Both the position numbers and the translations under genes were made by a program. A DNA stretch of 64,000 bases. Source: Bicyclus anynana. Lineage: Eukaryota > Arthropoda > Insecta > Lepidoptera > Nymphalidae. The DNA lies in NCBI RefSeq assembly GCF_947172395.1, contig NC_069090.1, forward strand, positions 8,504,291 through 8,568,290, given 5' to 3'. How positions within the stretch are numbered: position 1 is the first letter of the stretch; each line of letters begins with the position of its first letter. Under the pieces are notes generated by a model. That model ran no database searches, had not been told where the DNA came from, and saw only the letters and a program-made list of their open reading frames with translations. This document shows positions 55,839 through 64,000 of the stretch, in pieces.

Positions 55839-56827
55839 TAGCACCTGTAGTCCACGGGTCCAACTCACTCTTGACGTGTTTTTCTGACACGTCATGTGTC
55901 TCTACAAAGGTTGGGTCTTGCTCGTATTAAAAAGTCTTTTATTTTGTTTCCAACATCACGTACAACTTTGAGGGTTGGGTCACCGTAATTTGTTTATGAA
56001 AACTTTAGAAGGTCATCGATCAAGCCGACCTCTTGTGTTGTTGAAATATACTTCAAAGTTTGTTTTGCGTATAGTAACAACAAAATCCCGGCTAACAAAC
56101 CACCCTGTTAACAATATGGTTGAGAGAACACACATACTGAAAAGCTTCATTAAAGTAAGGATTAATTTATTATTCCTTTAACCCTTAACCATCTATCTCC
56201 GGTCTCAGAGACCGCAAACGTTTCAAAATTATTCATTTTGTTATGTGCATGTCTTTGGTGGAGTTTATACATCTTTCTGTCATGTTTATCTATACATCGG
56301 ACTGTTATGCGGGTTTTGATAAGTTAAGATATACCGCCAGCAGTCTCTAAGACCGCAGGTAATCATTATCAAATCCTTTTTATATCTTTTAATAATGATT
56401 TGATAATTGTTACCTAATATTCCTCTAATGTACAATAAATCAAAACCTTATGAATTTTAACAAGTATTGGAGATTATTGAGAATTAACTGAGCACTAATA
56501 AATAAAAAAAACACATTTATCTACTACTATTTACAGAAGTAAAAATTTACAACTATGAAATTCACTAATTTGATTATTTTACATTGTTATGTCCAAATAT
56601 CAGTTCCTATCCGTCGTAGCTGTGATGACTGTGACTGATCAGTTTATGAAAAGTTGGTTTAATAAAATAATGTAATTGAATGTTGGTCACAACTCATTCA
56701 GAACTTATTACAGAACTAACACAGTGGACGTCCCAAGTTGCAAGCGAAATTGAAAAATATTTTTCAATTTCTTATTAAAATATGTATATAAAACATTACA
56801 CTAGCTTTTACTAATGATACCAATAGC
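55839..56827. other. No gene; two similar GGTCTC-AGACCGC motifs and a hairpin
   Basis: GGTCTCAGAGACCGC at 56201 and AGTCTCTAAGACCGC at 56342. 56359-56415 can fold (GGTAATCATTATCAAATC with its partner). Confidence 0.4.
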
Positions 56828-57166
56828 AACATTTATTCACCGCGTCGGTGCCGGGTCGATCATATGGCAGAGAGAAAATCTTCGAACAGAGTGCGAGACT
56901 TGTCACCGACAGGTGTATTGTGTAGGGTTAAAGAATTCCTACAAAACCAGTAAACAGTTGTCGGCTCGTGTTTTTCTCCTTGCCCACCCCAATTTTGGTA
57001 ATTATGCACTTTATAGATGCAAAAATGAACTTCCTACCCTGAGTCATTACGAACATGTATTACAGATGGGATTTTTCATTTTGTACAATTTATACTTATT
57101 TTCCTTACTCTACTCGTAGTTATAAAACCTTGCGCCATTGCCTACTAGAGCGGTCTGGGATACTCT
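56828..57166 (-). mobile_element. 3' flank of the VELTVPWE retroelement, minus, longest non-coding copy
   Basis: TTCACCGCGTCGGTGCCGGG, GCAGAGAGAAAATCTTCGAA to CTACTAGAGCGGTCTGGGAT. The last part is the antisense of the RVSKAALIG codons. A 101-codon open stretch in it is fortuitous. Confidence 0.55.
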
Positions 57167-57169
57167 TTT

Positions 57170-57332
57170 TATTTTTTACAAGTTAGCCCTTGACTACAAT
57201 CTCACCTGATGGTAAGTGATGATGCAGTCTAAGATGGAAATGGGCTAACTTGTTAGTAAGAGGATGAAAATCCACACTCCTTTTGGTTTCTACACGACAT
57301 CGTACCAGAACGCTAAATCGCTTTGCGGTACT
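57170..57332 (-). mobile_element. SINE family 2 fragment, minus
   Basis: TTTACAAGTTAGCCCTTGAC to CGCTAAATCGCTTTGCGGTA. It directly follows the retroelement 3' flank at 56830-57166. Confidence 0.83.
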
Positions 57333-57354
57333 CCTTTTAAACTCACTGCAGTTC

Positions 57355-57500
57355 AGCTGGCCTATTCACTATTTTAGTCTTAATTGTCAACTTAATAAAA
57401 TAAATATCAAATGAGAAATGTCATCTACCTACTGCATGATATCCACCAGTAAGCACCGGATGACATTTGTTACATACAATTTCAATTTCGTATATACATA
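57355..57500. mobile_element. Partial relative of the 15374 MITE
   Basis: AGCTGGCCTATTCACTATTT, GTCAACTTAATAAAATAAAT and AAGCACCGGATGACATTTGT. Confidence 0.5.
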
Positions 57501-57914
57501 TATAAACTAGCATACGTTAGTAGTGAATTAGCCTGTAGTTAGGTTGTGAAAAAATTCGCGTAATTTATAAACTTGATCCAGTTTAAATTCTATAAAAGTG
57601 ACTATAACGTTATCGAGTAGCGTGGTACACAATACTCGCTAGAATATTTTATTCCAAGCACAAAATGATGAACGTGAGACGTTTTCCTATGCGCTTTTCT
57701 CTTGGAGTTTGAATTAATTAGTATATTATTAACTAGTAAATACATTCAATGTATTTAAATAAAATTGAAGTGTCTGTTTATGATTTATAAATATGTAAAT
57801 ATGTTTTCAGTCTCAAAGGCTTATAGTTGTTAGACCATACTAAAAAAAACAAACATTTTATTTTTTTGTCTGTCTATCTGTTATTATATATTTTGTGACA
57901 CCGTCATCTATACA

Positions 57915-58182
57915 TATAGAACGAGTCTCCTATCAGAATGTGAGAGGTAAGGCCAATAGTCCACCACGCTGGCCCAATGCCGATTGGCAGACTTCACACA
58001 CGCAGAGAATTAAAAAAAAATTCTGGTATGCAGGTTTCCTCACGATGTTTTTCTTTCACCGTTTGAGACACGTGATATTTAATTTCTTAATATGCACACA
58101 ACTGAAAATTAGAGGTGTATGCCCCAAACTGGATTCGAACCCATATCTTCCGGAATCGGAGGCAGACAGCTATCACGGTTCT
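57915..58182 (-). mobile_element. SINE family 1, minus, decayed
   Basis: Body TTCTCTGCGTGTGTGAAGTC and B-box GGTTCGAATCC-like TGGATTCGAACCC are clear. About 20 bases of the head around the A-box are deleted. Confidence 0.82.
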
Positions 58183-58234
58183 TCGCGAACTGAGAATTTT
58201 TACTGAACGTTTTCTGGATGAAGCAAATATTCAA

Positions 58235-58322
58235 TATTTAACAGTCCATAGCAGGACTCGAACACAGAACCTCGCGATCCGAAGGCACTGGGTCAACCGG
58301 GCAATTTCTCTTCTATTACGAG
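58235..58322 (-). mobile_element. tRNA-like SINE head, minus, other family
   Basis: Minus strand GCCCGGTTGACCCAGTGCCT then TGTTCGAGTCCTGCTATGG (B-box). Directly follows a family-1 SINE. Confidence 0.4.
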
Positions 58323-59004
58323 ATCAAACTCTTACATGCAAAGGTTTTTTGGTCCGTGTTAGGTACCTTTTCAACGGGTATCACGTAGACTTTTATCTAA
58401 ATTTGACATCACAAAGAACTTTCTTCGGTACCATGAGTAATACCTATTAGCTGTCAGTAGGTACACGAAACGTGACCAGGCAAGGAAGTTTCAGCTTACT
58501 TTATTTGTTTCTATTTTATATAATGGACGAGCCTGTGGTAGCCACATATACCGCATTTCATGAAGGTTTAAAGTTTTCAACCTATGTTCCAGTCGTAAGT
58601 GTAGTAGCCAATATACAATATGCAGTAAAGTAGTAGAGTAGAAGTAGAAGCAACTTCAATCAAAAATAATTTAAACAGTATTCATTTCATTGGAAAAAGG
58701 GTCAGAGATATACCAATTTTATTAAAAAATAGTAAAAGATTATTTTAGTAACTCAAGTTAAATTGGGTATTTAATCTATTTTTCGAAACGCCAAATTGTC
58801 GCCCATTTCGAGAAGTCATAGTCTTAGTAAAATACATACGTCCGATGGTCCGGTTATCCGATTATTGCCTTAAGCTGACTTAGATGCTTAATTTCAGTTT
58901 CCCTATATTTCCGTTAAATGCAGAGATAGTAATAACTATACTTTCGGTAAACATTGTTTTTAATAAAAATTTAAATGCGAATTGTAGTTTACAAACAAAA
59001 TTAT
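58323..59004. other. Nothing recognised
   Basis: AT-rich, no clear repeats. Confidence 0.4.
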
Positions 59005-59407
59005 AGTTACTGTTACACATGCTCTAAAATAGCATGCTAAAAACGTGCTCCATACGAGCATGCTTATTATTAGTTTATATTTACTAGCAATAAGCATGCT
59101 ATTTTAAGTATGCTCCTGAATAATAGAATTTGTATCTATTACATTCTGTTTATAGCATCGTGTTAGACAGGAAGAGATGACGGTGAAGAGAATACAGAAT
59201 AGCAATGCTGTTCGACTAGCATACTCAATAAGCAAACCTGTTCAGACGCGCTAAAAGCACGCCCTTTCCACCCACGCAGCAAGTAGCATGCTCATAAATC
59301 GCACGACTGTTGATTCTTGAGAAATGTTGCGATACACTGCTATTAAGTAGCAACTGCTCAATAGTACCATGCTTTCGTGCTTAAAATCAGCATGTGTAAC
59401 AGTAGCT
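59005..59407. mobile_element. MITE with 19-bp terminal repeats and many AGCATGC motifs
   Basis: AGTTACTGTTACACATGCT at 59005-59023 and AGCATGTGTAACAGTAGCT at 59389-59407 (18 of 19 pair). AGCATGC or close forms occur many times within the first and last 150 bases on both strands, like transposase-binding repeats. Target duplication unclear. Confidence 0.7.
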
Positions 59408-59864
59408 TAACGTAACGCAATGACACAAATAATGGACCATCATGGCGGACAGCGTTTTCGCTTTGTCCTCTTGATGTTAAACGTTAATTTTTCTAGAATC
59501 TAATAGAACTATAATAATTTACTACTATCAGACTATTTTGAATAAAGCACATTTTATATTATCATGATACGGCAGACTTATCTGTGGTAGGAGCATGAGT
59601 TGACAAAACTTTAACTTTCATCAAATGAGGTAGTTCTGGCTATCGCAAGCTCTCGTTCTATATTGCTGATATATATCACAAAAATGATCTCTAAGCCACC
59701 TTATAAAGAATAGGGTATACTTTCTTATGTCAATGACAACCTTGTTATGAGAACCATGTAGACATTGTGATTATTATTTTTGTTGTTATTATCGCTAACT
59801 TAAGCTTTATTTTATTGTTTTCATCCGCTGCGAATAAATCCGTGTTAAGGCTCTAAATTTTACC

Positions 59865-60040
59865 GATTTATAAAATGGAAGATATACCTTGGCAACTTCG
59901 TTCGTAACACTCCCGATGTTGTGCGCGAGCCGGGGGGCGTGTAGCGATGAATGAAAAACCCGACTGATGCACGTCATTTCCCCGCACGCACGATTTCACA
60001 TCCGCGCAGTCTTTCCCCCTGTCGCCCGCATACCATAGCT
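59865..60040 (-). repeat. GC-rich dispersed repeat, minus
   Basis: Minus strand GACTGCGCGGATGTGAAATC, CCCCCCGGCTCGCGCACAAC and GGGAGTGTTACGAACGAAGT, in the same order as 20655-20830. Confidence 0.6.
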
Positions 60041-60124
60041 GTGTTATCAACGAACTTCCACATAGATTTGTGGAATTCGAAGTTCTTAGGATTTATTTAA
60101 TTTTTGGGACAGATCCGGACTTTT

Positions 60125-60174
60125 CCCAATCCTAGAAATAACGTGAGTATGTTCACGTTATTTCTAGGATTGGG
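60125..60174. repeat. 22-bp perfect hairpin
   Basis: Arms 60125-60146 and 60153-60174, loop GTATGT. Starts CCCAATCCTAGAAATAACGT. Confidence 0.9.
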
Positions 60175-60270
60175 ACAGACAGACACACAGACAGACAAGA
60201 AATAAAAAAAATATACTTTTTTCATTTCTATTACATCTATTACATCTTTGATCGCCCCAATTCGATTTTT

Positions 60271-60421
60271 GTTAAATTTAATTCAAAGTACAAACATTCG
60301 ATTTCAATTCTCAAATTATATACAGATAGTATAGATAGGTTAAATTTTAACCTATCTATACTGTCTGCATATAATTTGAGAACAGAAATCGAATGACTTT
60401 ACTTTGTATTAAATTTAGTTT
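60271..60421. repeat. About 75-bp inverted repeat with no spacer
   Basis: Arms 60271-60345 and 60347-60421 meet at GGTTAAATTTTAACC. About 85-90 percent of positions pair (CAAATTATATACAGATAGTA against its partner). Confidence 0.8.
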
Positions 60422-60787
60422 AGTTAAAATATAGACAAGTTTATTATTATAAAATCTTAAATTTAGCAGTACCTCTCTAATAACTCGCAACTGAGCCAGT
60501 GAAATTGTCAAACTCTAATAATAATACTATGGTTTATTATCGCAGTTGTAGTTATCTAGCCAAACTCTCGACCAAATTCACCCTAGTTATAGTTGCAAAT
60601 GAAGCAGACGAAACAACAACAAGTAACAGACATCTGTCCGCAGATTGAGGTAATAGATCAAAGCTCCAACTTGTAGTGAAACCACGGACACAAACTCTAC
60701 ACCTGTGGTAAGCGGATATCGTAAATACCTGCTGTACCAAACTTTGTCGACGTTTCGATGGATTTACGAGTATGTATGTGTTGCTTA

Positions 60788-61098
60788 AGAGCCGTGATAG
60801 CCTGCCTAGTGGATATGACCTCTGCCTTCGATTCTGGAGGGTGTAGGTTCGAATCCGGTCCGGGGTACGCACCTCCAACTTTTCAGTTGCAGAAATTTAA
60901 GAAATTAAATATCACGTGTCTCAAACGGTGACGAAAAACATCATGAGGAAACCTGCATACCAGAGAATTTTCTTAATTATCTGCGTGTGTGAAGTCTGCA
61001 AATCCGCATTGGGCCAGCGTGGTGGACTATTGGCATAATCCCTCTCATTCTGAGAGGAGACTCGAGCTCAGCAGTGAGCCGAATATGGGTTGATGATG
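60788..61098 (+). mobile_element. SINE family 1
   Basis: Complete: GAGCCGTGATAGCCTGCCTA head with a 5-base insertion in the A-box region, body, tail GGGTTGATGATGTGTTGC. Confidence 0.87.
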
Positions 61099-61138
61099 TG
61101 TTGCTTTGTAAATAAGCAGTCTGGTACCAGGTTAGGTT

Positions 61139-61440
61139 TGACGACCTCCGTGGCGCAGTGGTATGCGCAGTGGATTTACAAGACGGAGGTCTGAGGTTTT
61201 CTTAATTGGTCCAGCTCTGGCTGGTGGGAGCCTTCGGCCGTGGCAGTTACCATCCTACCGACAAAAACGTACCGCAAAGCGATTTGGCGTTCCGGTACGA
61301 TGTCGTGTAGAAACCGAAAAGGCTGTGGATTTACATCCTACTCCTAACAAATTATCCCGTTTCCGTCTTAGATTGCATCATCACTTACCATCAGGTGAGA
61401 TTGTAGTCAAGGGCTAATTTGTAAAGAATAAAAAAAAAGA
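61139..61440 (+). mobile_element. SINE family 2, head with internal deletion
   Basis: A-box present, but the B-box segment between GGAGGTC and TTTTCTTAATTGGTCC is deleted, so internal promoter function is likely lost. The rest reaches an A-rich tail. Confidence 0.86.
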
Positions 61441-61613
61441 TATAGTCCATGACACGTTGGCCATTTTATAATTTTTATATTAAGAACCTATGGGCAATCA
61501 TCATCTTCAGCACACTATTTTAATGGCCCCTACATGACCAAGCCTCTCTCCTTACAAGTTTTTCGGTTTTAAGGGCATGGTCGCTAATGAGGCATGACAA
61601 GCATAAGGCTCAA

Positions 61614-62260
61614 AGGTCCGTTTATATCTACAGACACAGTGCGTCATCACAGACAAGTAGCGTGACAGACACCCACAGACACCGTCTATTCACACTGCTC
61701 AGCAGGTCACTTAAAGTCCTTTCATGAAAAAAGTGCCCCAGACGCGGTGCTAATGTCTTAATGGCGCTCATTGTCATTTGGTAATGGCGGGCTTATTGTC
61801 ATTTGTGTAAAGCGCTGTTAATTTTAGTTCAGGTTTCATGAAAAGGAACAGACATGAACCGCACAGACAAAATATTCTTTCCGCGAATACTGGCCGGGCG
61901 CGGCCCGTGTCTGTCAACGACTGCGCGGCCGCGTTAAGACAGATATAAATGCGTTTTTAGTGAGGGGTTAGGCCAAATGTCCACCAAGCTGGCCCAATGC
62001 CCAGACTTCACACACGCAGAGAAGAAGGAAAATTCTCTGGTATGCAGGTTTCCTCACGATGTTTTTCTTCACCGTTTGAGACACGTGATATTTTAATTTC
62101 TGTGTGTAAAATGCACAACAACTGAAAAGTTGGAGGTGCATGTCCCGGGCCGGATTCGGAGGCTGAGGTCATATCCACTGGGCTATCACGGCTCTCCATT
62201 TTACAGAAGAATATTATTTTGTCTGGCACGCTAAATATCTGTAGATATAAACGGACCTTT
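61614..62260. mobile_element. TIR element interrupted by a SINE
   Basis: AAAGGTCCGTTTATATCTAC at 61614 and GTAGATATAAACGGACCTTT ending 62260, a perfect 23-bp pair. Interior has CAGACAC-type repeats and GC-rich GGCCGGGCGCGGCC. SINE 61960-62195 lies inside. Confidence 0.75.
61960..62195 (-). mobile_element. SINE family 1, minus, inside a TIR element
   Basis: Lacks the tail and part of the head but keeps AGACTTCACACACGCAGAGA and ATCCACTGGGCTATCACGG. It interrupts the inverted-repeat element 61614-62260. Confidence 0.83.
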
Positions 62261-62479
62261 ATACCTATGTTTTAGGTTAAGGACACAAGGCGGACACATT
62301 GTAGGATGTGTTACTTGTATGCCCTGCAAAGTGGAACTTAGGCCTGTAGCGTCGTGCGACACGTCGATTCTCTTTTTACAAACGTTAGGGCTTCAAAATT
62401 AAAAAAAAAGGATTGACATTCATTCGACAGGTCATGTGATCAAGCTGTTGATACATTTTGCTAGATTTCGAAGCGTTAA

Positions 62480-62990
62480 TTAAAAAATGCGTTTATAATT
62501 GGACCTTTGAAACCTGCTATCTTTCAAAGACGGTCCGGGACGATGACAGTTTTTTTTAATTGTACATAAATAAATAAACAGTATGCTAATAGTAAAGCAA
62601 TATTGTAAAAGTAACAGGGTATCCGAAAGCAATGACCGCAGATCTAGGTGGAAAGTTCTTGTCGACACAAATTAATCAAGTCCAAACACAAGGTAACTGT
62701 TGTAAACCGTTAAAGAGTTCTCTCGTGTGTGTTGTGACTCCATCATCAGATCGACTCCAGACCTTCATAAAGTTGTAGTGCTTTTAAGTGGTTAATGGAA
62801 AAAATATAAAACGCTAACGATTTTTGAAAGTTCCCCTCGATTTCTCCAGGATCCCATAATCTGATCCTGACATGATTACTTTGGGACCAACTGGAAAACA
62901 TAGCCTCTCAAACGAAAAAAGAATTTTTCAAATCGGTTCGGGCGTCTTCGAGTAATAGGTGAAAATACATAAAAAGAAAAGATTCCGACG
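62480..62990 (-). repeat. Opposite-strand copy of the 53490 repeat with a single unit
   Basis: GGTGGAAAGTTCTTGTCGAC, CATCATCAGATCGACTCCAG and CCTCGATTTCTCCAGGATCC match the plus-strand copy inverted, but the 130-bp unit occurs once. Confidence 0.7.
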
Positions 62991-63004
62991 AATTGATAAC
63001 ACCA

Positions 63005-63190
63005 CAGGCGGACAAGCCTCAGCCTCAATAGCTAACGGTAAGAGCGGTCGGACTCATTACCGAGGGGTGGTGGTTCGATCCCCGCCCCGTTGGTCTATTG
63101 TACCCACTCCTAATACATTCTTTACCGTCTAGTTGGACGGTATGTTGGTCATATTTAAAAGATAGGGCTTAATTTATTCTTTATTCTTTT
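63005..63190 (+). mobile_element. SINE family 3 (tRNA-derived)
   Basis: Head CAATAGCTAACGGTAAGAGC with B-box GGTTCGATCCCC, then TGGTCTATTGTACCCACTCC and a body ending TTTATTCTTTATTCTTTTAA. Different head from families 1 and 2. Confidence 0.72.
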
Positions 63191-63499
63191 AAAAAAAATA
63201 GAACTTTCAGCTTTTATGAAATTATATGTATTGCCTAGTTATATATAGGTAAGCGTATTGTAATATAGAGAACACGCGCCTGGTTTATTAAAAGTTCAAT
63301 ATAATATTACTTTGTATGTAAACTCATAAAATCTAATTTCGCGTCGTCCTACCTATGTGCTCGTCACAAAGGGACGCCGCCAATTGTGGTCTAAATGAGA
63401 AAAGTTTTAACCGCATCGGATTTGTAACGGCTGTCTGTTCAACTCTTGACTGCTAAGTGCACTTTTATATTTCTAAACTTACAAATATTTGTTTTTTTA

Positions 63500-63962
63500 T
63501 CAGACTTCAAAAAGAGGAGGAGGTTCTCAATCAATGCGTATGTTTCTTTTTTCAATGTTTGTTACCTCATAACTGCGTCATTTATGAACTAACTAGCTGA
63601 CGCCGCGCGGTTTAACCCGTTTGGTTCCCTTACCCGTAAGAAAACGGGGATAATTTATAGCCTATAGCCTTCCTCGAGAAATGGGCTATCTAACACCATT
63701 AAGTCCCAGAGGCTTGTGATTCCGGATGCAGGTTTTAGGGATCCCTTCCGACTAGCCAACACTCACCATTCACTGCTCAAGCTATTCTCTCCACCTATTA
63801 CTAATAACCCATAAAAATTACACAACAAGAAATAGATTTTTAATTTTTTTTTTGTTGGAAAGAGTATTATTTCAGATTGGTCCCATTTTATTTTCATAAA
63901 AATCGGTTTAGTAATTTTGTGCTAAAATCAAAATAACTTTAAACGTTTTTGAAGTCCATTTT
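63500..63962 (+). mobile_element. CCGACTTC-family repeat split by a Helitron and a retroelement fragment
   Basis: Outer repeat: CAGACTTCAAAAAGAGGAGG (63503) up to TCATTTATGAACTA and again from TTGGAAAGAGTATTATTTCA to GTTTTTGAAGTCCA. Inside: H1 Helitron 63593-63702 (minus), then 63706-63800, the 3' flank family also seen at 21780 (GGCTTGTGATTCCGGATGCA). Confidence 0.65.
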
Positions 63963-64000
63963 TAAGTTAAAAATATCTTGCTTACGTACGTTACGTTACG

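Noticed and set aside
56814..57119. 101-codon plus-strand ORF
   Set aside because: It lies antisense to the 3' flank of a retroelement that recurs elsewhere in the window.

Overview
The window looks like moth or butterfly (Lepidoptera) nuclear DNA. It is AT-rich, has no bacterial-type gene packing, and is crowded with repeats typical of Lepidoptera: tRNA-derived SINEs, short Helitron-like elements starting TCTATACTAATATTATAAA and ending CTAG, RTE-type LINE 3' ends with GAT tails, and many small inverted-repeat elements. The species cannot be read from the sequence. No long intact host ORF exists. Most open stretches are shadows of repeats, so repeats form most of this annotation.

The one host gene I can support is on the minus strand between 21052 and 14152. 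I pieced it together exon by exon from splice sites, phase and membrane segments. Seven exons (20847-21052, 20275-20413, 18991-19153, 17681-17872, 16369-16478, 15172-15330, 14152-14244) have compatible phases and give about 350 residues. They carry the C-terminal six of seven expected membrane segments, a terminal motif TLLALITEF resembling the insect gustatory-receptor signature TYhhhhhQF, a stop codon and a nearby AATAAA. The N-terminal exon was not found. The third exon carries a 14-bp tandem duplication and appears to lack one further base, so this copy is probably a pseudogene unless the assembly is wrong. Every intron except the last two or three hundred bases of some is filled with SINEs, Helitrons or LINE pieces.

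Layout. 1-14 kb: dispersed repeats, an RTE tail inside a Helitron remnant, a SINE-RTE chimaera, a G-rich tract, a duplicated segment split by a Helitron, a LINE C-terminus and a PIF-like MITE. 14-21 kb: the receptor gene. 21.7-27 kb: a frameshifted retroelement C-terminus, a Jockey-type reverse transcriptase fragment, another LINE C-terminus and nested repeats. 27-39 kb: mostly unassigned AT-rich DNA with scattered SINEs, Helitrons, RTE pieces and hairpins. 39.9-40.2 kb: a homogeneous 42-bp minisatellite. 42.7-43 kb: an inverted-repeat element holding a hammerhead-ribozyme-like core. 44.1-45.2 kb: the longest retroelement coding piece, a reverse transcriptase C-terminal half with an ATTC tail. 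46-64 kb: further SINEs and Helitrons, two related fold-back elements at 54.5 and 55.5 kb, a 130-bp tandem array, a MITE rich in AGCATGC, and long inverted repeats at 60.1-60.4 kb.

The genes do not form a pathway. The main story is a chemoreceptor gene decaying inside a dense, nested repeat landscape.
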